Under the pieces are notes generated by a model. It did not search any database, was not told the origin of the DNA, and saw nothing but the letters and a program-made list of their open reading frames with translations. Both the position numbers and the translations under genes were made by a program. From Ciceribacter sp. T2.26MG-112.2 (GTDB lineage Bacteria > Pseudomonadota > Alphaproteobacteria > Rhizobiales > Rhizobiaceae): 64,000 nt of DNA. Of this stretch, positions 1 to 7,356 are shown piece after piece. The first letter of the stretch is position 1; every line of letters begins with the position of its first letter. The DNA lies in assembly GCF_900492205.1 (NCBI RefSeq), contig NZ_UEYQ01000005.1, positions 124,001-188,000 of the forward strand. The letters run 5' to 3'.

Positions 1-255
1 GTGCGCCGTGAGGACGGTTCCTACCTGGTCGCCGGCTGGACGCCGATCGACGAGTTCGTCGACCGCATCCGCATCCCGGTGGAATCCGATCCGGACTATA
101 CGACCGTCGCTGGCTATGTCATCGCCGAGCTGAAACGCATTCCCGATCTCGGCGAGAGCTTCGAGGCAAACGGCTGGCGCTTCGAGGTGATCGACCTTGA
201 CGGACGGCGCATCGACAAGCTGCTGGTCTCGCCGGTGGAAGCGCCCTCGATCTGA
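1..255 (+). CDS. CorC/HlyC-family transporter-associated domain protein, C-terminal fragment
   Basis: This is the last 84 codons of a gene whose 5' part lies left of the window, so the GTG at base 1 is probably internal. The residues match the C-terminal CorC_HlyC (transporter-associated) domain that follows paired CBS domains in hemolysin-C/CorC proteins. Visible hallmarks are GSYLVAGWTPIDEF, a TVAGYV turn, and the closing strand pattern with FEVIDLDGRRIDKL. Members are membrane or membrane-associated proteins implicated in Mg/Co efflux. In rhizobia a hemolysin-family gene of this type often follows ybeY and lnt, but that cannot be checked here. A hairpin with a T-tract follows. Confidence 0.8.
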   Translation: MRREDGSYLVAGWTPIDEFVDRIRIPVESDPDYTTVAGYVIAELKRIPDLGESFEANGWRFEVIDLDGRRIDKLLVSPVEAPSI

Positions 256-317
256 GGGGCTTACACCCCTGGCGAACACCCAATCGCCTGTGGGTTAACG
301 ATTTCGGGGCGCGAAAA

Positions 318-369
318 ACCGCCGCGCCTTTGCTAGGAAAGCCTTTGGTCCGCTACGGCGGTCTTTTTT
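318..369 (+). terminator. Rho-independent terminator after the CorC/HlyC gene
   Basis: ACCGCCG at 318-324 pairs with CGGCGGT at 356-362 and is followed by CTTTTTTC. The 31-base interior contains a small secondary CTTT/AAAG stem. It lies about 65 bases after the stop at 255 and ends upstream of the TTG at 397, so it separates the two plus-strand genes. Confidence 0.6.
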
Positions 370-396
370 CATTCTCCACGCGAGAGAGGTTCGCAA

Positions 397-1917
397 TTGC
401 AGGTCGGGATCGATATGGGAACGGTGTCGGGCGGGGAGCCGGCCAAGCTCGATATCGAGGAGCTTCTGGCCACGCGTCTTCTCGTGCAGGGCAATTCCGG
501 CTCCGGCAAATCGCATCTTCTTCGGCGCCTGCTCGAGCAGTCGGCGCAATGGGTTCAGCAGGTCATCATCGACCCTGAGGGCGACTTCGTCACGCTTTCG
601 GACCGGTTCGGCCATCTCGTGGTCGATGGCGAGCGCACGGAAGCCGAACTGGCCGGGATCGCCAACCGTATCCGCCAGCACCGTGTCTCCTGCGTGCTGA
701 CGCTGGAAGGGCTCGACATCGAGCAGCAGATGCGTGCCGCAGCGGCCTTCCTCAATGGCATGTTCGATGCCGAGCGCGAATACTGGTTCCCTGTGCTGGT
801 GGTGGTCGACGAAGCGCAGATGTTCGCGCCCTCGGTCGGTGGCGACGTGTCGGAAGACGCCCGCAAGATGTCGCTCGGCGCGATGACCAACCTGATGTGC
901 CGTGGCCGAAAGCGCGGGCTTGCCGGCGTCATCGCCACGCAGCGGCTGGCCAAGCTCGCCAAGAACGTCGCGGCGGAAGCCTCGAACTTCCTGATGGGCC
1001 GCACCTTCCTCGACATCGACATGGCTCGCGCCGCCGATCTGCTAGGCATGGATCGTCGCCAGGCGGAAATGTTCCGTGACCTGAAGCGCGGCAATTTCGT
1101 CGCCCTCGGTCCGGCTCTGTCGCGCCGGCCGCTGCCGATCGTCATCGGAACGGTCGAAACCTCGGCGCGCTCGTCGAGCCCGAAGCTGATGCCGCTGCCG
1201 GATGCGCCGCAGGACGTGGAAGACCTGATCTTCACGCCCGACCCGGAAGAGTTTACCCGGCCGATCGTGCGGCGCGCGCCGCCGGCGCCGCGTCCGACCA
1301 CTGACATCCTCGCCGAACTGTCGAAGGCCGCGCCGGCCGCAAGTGGCGTCGGAGGATCGGGTGAGGGGCGTCCATCGACGCCGGAAATGTCTGGTGAGGA
1401 GCGCGAGGAGCGGCTCGCCCAGGTGCTGGCCGAAATTCTTGCCGACCCGCAGGCCGCCTATCGCACCGATTCGGTTCTCTATCAGGAGTTTCTGGTGCGT
1501 GCCCGCATGCGGCGCGTCTCAGGCCCGCCGATGGCCATGGGCGAGTTTCGCCGCCGCGTGGCGATCGCCCGATCCGGCGTCGACGAAGAGACGGCGGTGA
1601 GCGAAGGCTGGGCCATGGCGCTTGATCTGTCGCAGCGGGTCTCGGATGACCTGCAAGGCGTGTTCCTGCTGATGGCGAGGGCGGCCATCCGGGGCGAGGC
1701 CTGCCCGTCCGACCAGCGAATCGCCAAGGCCTACGGCACCCATTCGGCCCGCCGTGCCCGGCGTCTGCTCGGCTATTTCGAAGAGCACAACCTGATCGTC
1801 GTCCATACCGACTTTGCCGGCAAGCGCATCGTCGCCTTTCCGGACCTGCAGGCGGAGACCGCGCCCGGCGATCCAAACGCCACCGACGACTGCGAGGTCC
1901 CCTCGGCGGCGGAATAG
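397..1917 (+). CDS. HerA/DUF87-like P-loop ATPase with C-terminal winged-helix-like region
   Basis: This 506-residue protein has a Walker A motif (GNSGSGKS, about residues 32-39) and a Walker B run VLVVVDEA ending at D138-E139. A conserved sensor-like TQR follows near residue 190. The layout fits the HerA/VirD4/FtsK-type ATPases annotated simply as ATP-binding protein in rhizobia. After a Pro-rich linker (about 285-330), the last 150 residues include a helix-rich segment resembling a winged helix (YGTHSARRARRLL). The start is TTG, supported by GAGAGAGG seven bases upstream; an in-frame ATG lies six codons later at 415. Partner and substrate cannot be told from the sequence. HerA homologues move DNA, but no NurA nuclease is adjacent. 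Confidence 0.75.
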   Translation: MQVGIDMGTVSGGEPAKLDIEELLATRLLVQGNSGSGKSHLLRRLLEQSAQWVQQVIIDPEGDFVTLSDRFGHLVVDGERTEAELAGIANRIRQHRVSCVLTLEGLDIEQQMRAAAAFLNGMFDAEREYWFPVLVVVDEAQMFAPSVGGDVSEDARKMSLGAMTNLMCRGRKRGLAGVIATQRLAKLAKNVAAEASNFLMGRTFLDIDMARAADLLGMDRRQAEMFRDLKRGNFVALGPALSRRPLPIVIGTVETSARSSSPKLMPLPDAPQDVEDLIFTPDPEEFTRPIVRRAPPAPRPTTDILAELSKAAPAASGVGGSGEGRPSTPEMSGEEREERLAQVLAEILADPQAAYRTDSVLYQEFLVRARMRRVSGPPMAMGEFRRRVAIARSGVDEETAVSEGWAMALDLSQRVSDDLQGVFLLMARAAIRGEACPSDQRIAKAYGTHSARRARRLLGYFEEHNLIVVHTDFAGKRIVAFPDLQAETAPGDPNATDDCEVPSAAE

Positions 1918-1925
1918 CGGCCGGG

Positions 1926-2381
1926 CTAATCGATCAGCGCCAGCGTCTGCGGGTCCGGCTTTCCGTCGTAGTATTTTGCAAGCAGGGTATCGAACACGCT
2001 GTCGCCCTGCCTTGAGGCTCGGGCAAACAGCGTCAGGGACGAGCGCAGCTTGAGCACATCGGGGTAGCCGAAGATCTCCTCGGCGTTCCTGCCGTCGATG
2101 CCGAGCAGGATCTCGCAACACTCTCTCAGCCGCGTGCCAAGAACCGGGTGGTCGAGATAGGCGCGGGCCTCGGCGAGCGACGCAATGGCGTAGCGGATCG
2201 CCATCGGACTGCCGCCGAGGCCCGCAATCTGCGGAAAGACGAACCACATCCAGTGGCTGGCCTTATGTCCGCGGCGTAACTCGGCAAGCACGTTTGCGTA
2301 CACGGGAGCCTGGGCTTCAACGAAGCGTTCGAGCGCATACGGATCGCCCCTGCGGGCGTCATTGGCGACAGTCTCGGTCAT
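1926..2381 (-). CDS. DUF1810 family protein
   Basis: The 151-residue product matches DUF1810: an N-terminal YALERFVEAQ helix, the family signature HWMWFVFPQIAGLG around residues 43-56, and the S-P-A-I-Y core that follows. The family has no experimentally established role that I can name. I used the ATG at 2381 because it gives the normal family length and has a GAGGA about 11 bases upstream. The open frame continues to 2597, but that part is low-complexity and overlaps terC. The gene converges on the HerA-like ATPase, with 8 bases between the two stops. Confidence 0.8.
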   Translation of the reverse strand: MTETVANDARRGDPYALERFVEAQAPVYANVLAELRRGHKASHWMWFVFPQIAGLGGSPMAIRYAIASLAEARAYLDHPVLGTRLRECCEILLGIDGRNAEEIFGYPDVLKLRSSLTLFARASRQGDSVFDTLLAKYYDGKPDPQTLALID

Positions 2382-2495
2382 GGCGATCCGATCCTCAGGG
2401 TGTGTGGTGATCGACACCATATCCGCCCGGACGGCGGCCGTGAATGCCGTGTCGCGGGATCGCCGGGACTGGTCGGTTGATAACGTAGAGGGCGT

Positions 2496-2516
2496 GGGGC
2501 GGCCGGAGGCCGCCCC
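2496..2516 (-). terminator. Strong hairpin downstream of terC
   Basis: GGGGCGGCC at 2496-2504 and GGCCGCCCC at 2508-2516 form a perfect 9-bp stem with a 3-base loop, eight bases past the terC stop. No T-tract follows on the minus strand, so it may be a transcript-end stabiliser or a Rho-assisted terminator rather than a textbook intrinsic one. Confidence 0.45.
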
Positions 2517-2523
2517 GTGCTCC

Positions 2524-3519
2524 TTATTCCTGCGCGACTTGCTTGGTGACGCTCTTCTCGGCCTTGCGGGTCGCCCAGAGAGAGCCGACAATTCCACTCG
2601 CCAGAATGGCGAGGGTCACGCCGAGCGAGACGGCCGGCGGGATCTTGGCGAGCCCCAGCATATCGGCGACGAAGATCTTCGAACCGATGAAGATCAGCAC
2701 CAGCGCCAGCGCATATTTGAGGTATGCGAAGCGATGGATCAGCGCCGACAGGGCGAAGTAGAGGGCACGAAGGCCGAGGATGGCAAAAATGTTCGACGTG
2801 TAGACGATGAACGGATCGGTGGTGATGGCGAAGATCGCCGGGATCGAATCGACGGCGAAGATCACGTCCGCCAATTCAACCATGACCAGCGCCAGGAACA
2901 GGGGCGTGACGAAGGTCCGAAGCTTGCCACTCTTGTCGGCCTCGCGGACGAAAAAATGCTCCTCGCGCAAGCTCTCGGTCACGGGCAGGTGCCGGCGCAG
3001 ATATTTCAGCACCGGATTGGCGGCGACGTCGTAGTCGTGATCGGCGGTCAACAGCATCTTCACGCCTGTGAAGACCAGGAAGGCGGCGAAGAAATAGAGC
3101 ACCCAGTAGTAGTTCTCGACGATCGAGGCACCTGCGGCGATCATCACGCCACGCAGCACGATCACACCGAGAATGCCCCACAGCAGGACACGATGCTGGT
3201 ATTGGCGGGGAATGGAGAAATAGCCGAAGATCATGGCGATGACGAAGATGTTGTCCATCGCCAGGCTCTTCTCGACGACGAAGCCGGTCAGGTATTCGAG
3301 TCCTGCTTGCTGGCCGCTCTGGAACCAGATCCAGCCGCCGAAGGCGAGGCCGAGGGACATGTAGAAGGCCGAGAGCATGAAACTCTCGCGAATGCCGATC
3401 TCGCGGCTTTCCTTGTGCAGGAGACCGAGATCGAGAGCGAGCAGGGTAATGACAATTGCGATAAAGGTGAGCCACATCCAGGCGGGGGTGCCCAGAAAAT
3501 CAAACCAAAGAAAATCCAT
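2524..3519 (-). CDS. TerC/Alx family integral membrane protein
   Basis: 331 residues with about nine hydrophobic segments. TerC-family landmarks are FVVEKSLAMDNIFVIAMIF near residue 80-98 and VELADVIFAVDSIPA near residue 216, the paired acidic membrane motifs of the family. Alx in E. coli and related proteins are linked to manganese export and metallation of secreted proteins, so Mn or another divalent metal is the likely substrate. Tellurite resistance is only the historical name. The ATG at 3519 starts with a typical short hydrophilic tail (MDFLWFDFLGTP). The gene is divergent from rpsD and preceded by a structured leader annotated separately, consistent with RNA-level control. Confidence 0.9.
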   Translation of the reverse strand: MDFLWFDFLGTPAWMWLTFIAIVITLLALDLGLLHKESREIGIRESFMLSAFYMSLGLAFGGWIWFQSGQQAGLEYLTGFVVEKSLAMDNIFVIAMIFGYFSIPRQYQHRVLLWGILGVIVLRGVMIAAGASIVENYYWVLYFFAAFLVFTGVKMLLTADHDYDVAANPVLKYLRRHLPVTESLREEHFFVREADKSGKLRTFVTPLFLALVMVELADVIFAVDSIPAIFAITTDPFIVYTSNIFAILGLRALYFALSALIHRFAYLKYALALVLIFIGSKIFVADMLGLAKIPPAVSLGVTLAILASGIVGSLWATRKAEKSVTKQVAQE

Positions 3520-3545
3520 CGAGGGTTTCCTTTGCCGGAACGGTT

Positions 3546-3614
3546 GGGGATCGCAGCTCCGACATCACGGGAATCCGGCACTCGCGTCAGAGGGGCCCGG
3601 TGCTGCGTTTCCCC
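3546..3614 (-). promoter_or_regulatory. Structured 5' leader of terC, candidate terC-motif cis-regulatory RNA
   Basis: Read on the minus strand, GGGGA (3614-3610), an AAC bulge and GCAGC (3606-3602) pair with GCTGC (3557-3553), a GA bulge and TCCCC (3550-3546). Inside this closing stem CGGG (3599-3596) can pair with CCCG (3571-3568). The element ends 26 bases before the terC ATG, with room for a ribosome-binding site (AAAGGAAA). Known background: a conserved RNA named the terC motif was described computationally upstream of terC genes in Alphaproteobacteria, and yybP-ykoY manganese riboswitches control other TerC genes. The yybP-ykoY core GGGGAGTAG is not present. Assignment to the terC motif is my inference from position and architecture. 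Confidence 0.5.
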
Positions 3615-3652
3615 GAAATGGTCTCTGGATGAATTAGTTCAAGCGCAAGCCG

Positions 3653-3681
3653 TTGACTTTCGCGTGATCCACCGCTAATGA
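3653..3681 (+). promoter_or_regulatory. Possible rpsD promoter
   Basis: TTGACT at 3653-3658 and TAATGA at 3676-3681 are separated by 17 bases. The -35 box matches the alphaproteobacterial TTGAC well; the -10 box is weak. Transcription would start near 3688, leaving a leader of about 165 bases before rpsD that would include both downstream hairpins. Confidence 0.35.
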
Positions 3682-3691
3682 CCCCCCAACG

Positions 3692-3718
3692 CCGGGCCGG
3701 AAAGCCCGGTGTTTCTTT
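3692..3718 (+). terminator. Orphan terminator-like hairpin in the rpsD leader
   Basis: CCGGGC (3692-3697), loop CGGAAA, GCCCGG (3704-3709), then TGTTTCTTT. It has the form of an intrinsic terminator on the plus strand, yet no plus-strand gene ends upstream. It may act as an attenuator in the rpsD leader or end a very short transcript. No T-tract is present in the other direction. Confidence 0.45.
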
Positions 3719-3809
3719 GACATGTCCCGTGGTGTTCTCCATACGCTTTTTGTGAGAAACCTGTCAGAGCTTCCAAAACGAAGTTCAGAGGAGGGCGTGT
3801 TTCCTTGAT

Positions 3810-3829
3810 CCGGTTTGGTAACAAACCGG
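3810..3829 (+). promoter_or_regulatory. Perfect tetraloop hairpin in the rpsD 5' leader
   Basis: CCGGTTTG (3810-3817), loop GTAA, CAAACCGG (3822-3829): an 8-bp perfect stem 25 bases before the rpsD ATG and just ahead of the AAAGGAAA ribosome-binding site. S4 autoregulates through mRNA structures in other bacteria, so a role in feedback control is possible. It is inferred from position alone. Confidence 0.35.
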
Positions 3830-3854
3830 TGTAACCTGTTGTAAAGGAAATGCG

Positions 3855-4472
3855 ATGAGCAAGCGCGCTGCATCCAAGTACAAAATCGATCGCCGCATGG
3901 GCGAAAATATCTGGGGCCGTCCGAAGTCCCCGGTCAACCGTCGCGAATACGGCCCGGGCCAGCACGGCCAGCGTCGCAAGGGCAAGCTTTCCGACTTCGG
4001 CGTGCAGCTGCGCGCCAAGCAGAAGCTGAAGGGCTACTACGGCGACCTGCGCGAGAAGCAGTTCCGCGCCACCTACGACGAAGCCAACCGCCGCAAGGGT
4101 GACACCTCGGAGAACCTGATCGGTCTGCTCGAATCGCGTCTCGACGCGATCGTCTACCGCGCCAAGTTCGTACCGACCGTCTTTGCTGCCCGTCAGTTCG
4201 TCAACCACGGCCACGTCACCGTCAACGGCGTCAAGGTCAACATCGGCTCGTACCGCTGCAAGGCCGGCGACGTGATCGAAGTTCGCCAGAAGTCGAAGCA
4301 GCTGGTCACCGTTCTCGAATCGGTTCAGCTCGCCGAGCGTGACGTTCCGGACTACATCGAAGTCGACCACAACAAGATGGTTGCCACCTTCGTCCGCGTT
4401 CCGGGCCTGTCCGACGTTCCCTACGCTGTCGTCATGGAACCGCAGCTGGTCGTCGAATTCTACTCGCGCTGA
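3855..4472 (+). CDS. rpsD: 30S ribosomal protein S4
   Basis: The 205-residue length is standard for S4. The N-terminal domain begins [21 protein letters not shown]. The S4 RNA-binding fold follows ([32 protein letters not shown], about residues 94-125), and the chain ends with the usual VEFYSR tail. S4 is a primary 16S-binding protein that nucleates assembly of the 30S body. Start ATG has GTAAAGGAA upstream. Here the gene is monocistronic: it is preceded by a long leader with hairpins and followed by a clear intrinsic terminator, rather than sitting in the alpha operon as in E. coli. Confidence 0.97.
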   Translation: MSKRAASKYKIDRRMGENIWGRPKSPVNRREYGPGQHGQRRKGKLSDFGVQLRAKQKLKGYYGDLREKQFRATYDEANRRKGDTSENLIGLLESRLDAIVYRAKFVPTVFAARQFVNHGHVTVNGVKVNIGSYRCKAGDVIEVRQKSKQLVTVLESVQLAERDVPDYIEVDHNKMVATFVRVPGLSDVPYAVVMEPQLVVEFYSR

Positions 4473-4495
4473 TCGCTGCGCGACCGGATTGTTGA

Positions 4496-4520
4496 AAGCC
4501 GCCTCTCGGGGCGGCTTTTT
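4496..4520 (+). terminator. Intrinsic terminator of rpsD
   Basis: GCCGCC (4498-4503) pairs with GGCGGC (4510-4515), flanked by AA/TT pairs and followed by TTTTT, 26 bases after the rpsD stop. Confidence 0.85.
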
Positions 4521-4585
4521 CTATTTGCGCTGCAATATTTTGCGGCGATTATGCAAGAACGGCGCTTGGCTGTGAAAGGATGCAG

Positions 4586-5512
4586 ATGGATCTTCAGGCG
4601 GTCATCGACGACATCGCATTATCGCTCGCCGAGCGGCGCGGCGAGGGCAAGGTCGCCGATTACATTCCCGAACTTGCCAAGGTCGATCCCAACCAGTTCG
4701 GCATCGCCCTGACGACGGTGGACGGACAGGTGTTCACCGCAGGCGATGCGACGACGCCGTTTTCCATCCAGAGCGTCTCCAAGGTGTTCATGCTGACGCT
4801 GGCGCTCGGCAAGGCCGGCGAGGGAATCTGGAAACGCGTCGGCCGCGAGCCCTCCGGCTCCGCCTTCAATTCCATCGTGCAGCTCGAGCAGGAGCACGGC
4901 ATTCCGCGCAACCCCTTCATCAATGCCGGCGCGATCGTCGTCTGCGACATGGTGCTGGCCGGTCACAAGCCGAAGGAGGCGATCGGCGAAGTGCTGCGCT
5001 TCGTGCGCTATCTTGCCGACGACGAGACCATCAGCATCGACAGAGCGGTCGCAAAGTCGGAAACCCAAACAGGCTTCCGCAATCATGCGCTGGCCAATTT
5101 CATGCGCTCCTTCGGCAATCTGCACCATGAGGTCGACCATGTGCTCGGCGTCTATTTCCACCAGTGCGCCATCGCCATGACCTGCCGGCAGCTGTCGCGC
5201 GCAGGGCTGTTCCTCGCCGCCCACGGCCATGATCCGATCAGCGGCTATTCGGTCGTCTCCCCGAAGCGGGCGCGGCGCATCAATGCGCTGATGCTGACCT
5301 GCGGCCACTATGACGGATCGGGCGACTTCGCCTTCCATGTCGGCCTGCCGGGCAAGAGCGGCGTCGGCGGCGGCATTCTCGCCATCGCGCCGGGCAAGGC
5401 CTCGATCGCCGTCTGGTCGCCGGGCCTGAACAAGGTCGGCAATTCGGCGCTAGGCTCCGTCGCGCTCGAAATGCTGGCGGCGCGCACCGGCTGGTCGGTA
5501 TTCGGGACTTGA
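4586..5512 (+). CDS. glsA: Glutaminase
   Basis: A serine-dependent beta-lactamase-fold glutaminase that hydrolyses L-glutamine to glutamate and ammonia in the cytoplasm. Visible motifs are PFSIQSVSK with the catalytic S63-x-x-K66, the NPFINAGAI block near residue 112 and the C-terminal [12 protein letters not shown] segment. 308 residues is the family length. The ATG at 4586 is preferred because GAAAGGA ends five bases upstream; the earlier in-frame ATG at 4580 abuts that Shine-Dalgarno. ttcA follows 63 bases later in the same direction, so co-transcription is possible. Confidence 0.93.
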   Translation: MDLQAVIDDIALSLAERRGEGKVADYIPELAKVDPNQFGIALTTVDGQVFTAGDATTPFSIQSVSKVFMLTLALGKAGEGIWKRVGREPSGSAFNSIVQLEQEHGIPRNPFINAGAIVVCDMVLAGHKPKEAIGEVLRFVRYLADDETISIDRAVAKSETQTGFRNHALANFMRSFGNLHHEVDHVLGVYFHQCAIAMTCRQLSRAGLFLAAHGHDPISGYSVVSPKRARRINALMLTCGHYDGSGDFAFHVGLPGKSGVGGGILAIAPGKASIAVWSPGLNKVGNSALGSVALEMLAARTGWSVFGT

Positions 5513-5575
5513 TCTTGCCGCGGCAACCGGGCATTGGCAGGGCGCGCGCTCGATGCGCCCGTGGAGCCTGAAGCC

Positions 5576-6460
5576 ATGACCGTCCCAGCCGCCGAACTGA
5601 CCGTCGACCTGTCTGCCGAGGACGAGGAATTCGCCGCCGACGCGGCCGGCGTGCATCCGGTCTTCGCCCGCGCGCCGCGCTCGGTCGGCTTCAACAAGCT
5701 GCGCAAGCGGCTGATCCGCCAGGTTCGCCAGGCAATCACCGATTTCGACATGATGAAGGGCCAGAAGCGGTGGCTGGTCGGCCTTTCGGGCGGCAAGGAT
5801 TCCTATGGCCTGCTCGCCATCCTGCTCGACCTGCAATGGCGCGGCCTTTTGCCGGTCGAACTCGTCGCCTGTAATCTCGACCAGGGCCAGCCGAATTTCC
5901 CCAAGCACGTGCTGCCGGACTATCTGGCCTCGATCGGCGTGAAACACCGCATCGAATATCGCGACACCTATTCGGTGGTGAAGGAAAAGATGCCGACGGG
6001 GGCGACTTACTGCTCGCTCTGCTCGCGCCTGCGCCGTGGCAATCTCTACCGGGTGGCGCGGGAGGAGGGCTGTGACGCCCTGGTGCTCGGCCACCACCGC
6101 GAGGATATTCTGGAAACCTTCTTCATGAACTTCTTCCACGGCGGCCGGCTCTCGGCCATGCCGGCCAAGCTTTTGAATGACGAAGGTGACCTGATGCTGC
6201 TGCGCCCGCTCGCCTATGCGGCCGAGGACGATCTGGCTCGCTTTGCCGCCACCATGGAGTTCCCCATCATCCCTTGCGATCTCTGCGGTTCGCAGGACGG
6301 CCTGCAGCGCAATGCGATGAAGGAGATGCTGGCCGGCATCGAGGCGAAGATGCCGGGCCGCAAGGACGCCATGCTGCGGGCGCTCGGCCATGTCGATCCT
6401 TCGCACCTGCTCGATCCAAAACTCTTCGACTTTTCCTCCCTTGTGACAAAGGACGTCTGA
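5576..6460 (+). CDS. ttcA: tRNA 2-thiocytidine biosynthesis protein TtcA
   Basis: An ATP- and Fe-S-dependent thiolase that makes 2-thiocytidine at position 32 of certain tRNAs. The PP-loop SGGKDS is at residues 71-76. CxxC pairs lie at C146/C149 (CSLC) and C234/C237 (CDLC), matching the Fe-S cluster ligands of the family. 294 residues from the ATG at 5576, which has GGAG nine bases upstream; a TTG 14 codons earlier (5534) is the only longer alternative and lacks a ribosome-binding site. The next gene begins two bases after the stop, implying a shared transcript. Confidence 0.9.
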   Translation: MTVPAAELTVDLSAEDEEFAADAAGVHPVFARAPRSVGFNKLRKRLIRQVRQAITDFDMMKGQKRWLVGLSGGKDSYGLLAILLDLQWRGLLPVELVACNLDQGQPNFPKHVLPDYLASIGVKHRIEYRDTYSVVKEKMPTGATYCSLCSRLRRGNLYRVAREEGCDALVLGHHREDILETFFMNFFHGGRLSAMPAKLLNDEGDLMLLRPLAYAAEDDLARFAATMEFPIIPCDLCGSQDGLQRNAMKEMLAGIEAKMPGRKDAMLRALGHVDPSHLLDPKLFDFSSLVTKDV

Positions 6461-6462
6461 CC

Positions 6463-7284
6463 ATGGCCGAACTCGACATCGCGGCGCTTGCCAATGCGCT
6501 CCAGGAAGCGGCGGCGATGGAGATCCTGCCACGCTTCCGCAAGCTCGGCGACGGTGACGTGCGGATGAAAACCGAGGCCATCGACCTCGTCACCGAGGCC
6601 GACGAGGCCGCGGAGGAACTGATCCGCCAGCGCGTGACGGAGGCCATGCCGGACGCCGTGTTCATCGGCGAGGAGGCGGTCGCTTCAGACCCGGCTTTGC
6701 TCGACCGGATCGCCGATGCCGATCTTGCCGTGATCGTCGATCCGATCGACGGGACGTTCAACTATGCGGCCGGCCTGCCGCTGTTCGGCGTGATGCTGAG
6801 CGTGGTCGCCAAGGGCGAGACGGTCGCCGGCATTATCTATGACCCGATGGGCAATGACTGGCTGATTGCAGAAAAGGGCTCGGGCGCCTGGATGTGCGGC
6901 GCAGACGGTTCCCAGGCGCAGGTGGCGGTCGCACCCGCCGTGCCGCTCGACCAGATGGTCGGCATCGCCGCACTCACCTACATGGACACCGCGGCCAAGC
7001 GGCAGATCCTTGCCAATCTCGCCGAGGTCAGGCTGTTCACCAGCTACCGATGCTCGGCGCATGAATACCGCACCTTCGCCGCCGGCCATCTGCATTTCCT
7101 GATGTACAAGAAGCTGATGCCCTGGGACCACCTGGCCGGTACGCTGATCTCGCAGGAGGCCGGGGCCCATGTTGCCCGACTCGACGGTTCGCCCTACCTG
7201 CCGCACAATTTCGAAGGCGGCCTCCTGCTCGCGCCGGACCCCGAAAGCTGGCAGGAGTTGCGCGACAAGGTGTTCACGCTCTGA
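6463..7284 (+). CDS. Inositol monophosphatase family protein
   Basis: 273 residues of the Mg-dependent, Li-sensitive phosphatase fold. Motifs are E70-E71 (IGEE), DPIDGT at 93-98 and WDHLAG at 221-226, which supply the metal ligands. The family includes inositol-1-phosphatase/SuhB, CysQ and histidinol phosphatase HisN; the sequence alone does not choose between these substrates. I do not call it suhB because the genus-typical SuhB motifs are not clearly matched. It is placed two bases after ttcA and ends 19 bases before a bidirectional terminator. Confidence 0.85.
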   Translation: MAELDIAALANALQEAAAMEILPRFRKLGDGDVRMKTEAIDLVTEADEAAEELIRQRVTEAMPDAVFIGEEAVASDPALLDRIADADLAVIVDPIDGTFNYAAGLPLFGVMLSVVAKGETVAGIIYDPMGNDWLIAEKGSGAWMCGADGSQAQVAVAPAVPLDQMVGIAALTYMDTAAKRQILANLAEVRLFTSYRCSAHEYRTFAAGHLHFLMYKKLMPWDHLAGTLISQEAGAHVARLDGSPYLPHNFEGGLLLAPDPESWQELRDKVFTL

Positions 7285-7302
7285 CAGTGAAATCTCGACG
7301 TT

Positions 7303-7338
7303 AAAAAACCCGCACAGCCTGAGCCGTGCGGGTTTTTT
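7303..7338. terminator. Bidirectional intrinsic terminator
   Basis: AAAAAACCCGCAC (7303-7315) and GTGCGGGTTTTTT (7326-7338) form a 13-bp perfect stem with a 10-base loop. T-tracts face both ways, between the convergent IMPase-family gene and the chemoreceptor gene. Confidence 0.93.
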
Positions 7339-7356
7339 CTTTTCCGAACGCGATTG

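Larger units (their letters stand above)
3520..3854. other. 335-base divergent intergenic region between terC and rpsD
   Basis: No plausible protein gene is present; open frames crossing it are antisense extensions of terC. The left third holds the terC leader. The right two thirds hold a plus-strand promoter-like pair, a terminator-like hairpin and a second perfect hairpin before rpsD, each listed separately. Confidence 0.7.

Noticed and set aside
3546-3614. yybP-ykoY manganese riboswitch upstream of terC
   Set aside because: The conserved GGGGAGTAG core and the CAAGACC end of that class are not present; only the position fits. I keep a general structured leader instead.
2362-3678. Plus-strand frame of 438 codons opposite terC
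   Set aside because: Its composition (long acid/His/Gln runs) is the antisense shadow of a hydrophobic membrane protein; there is no ribosome-binding site.
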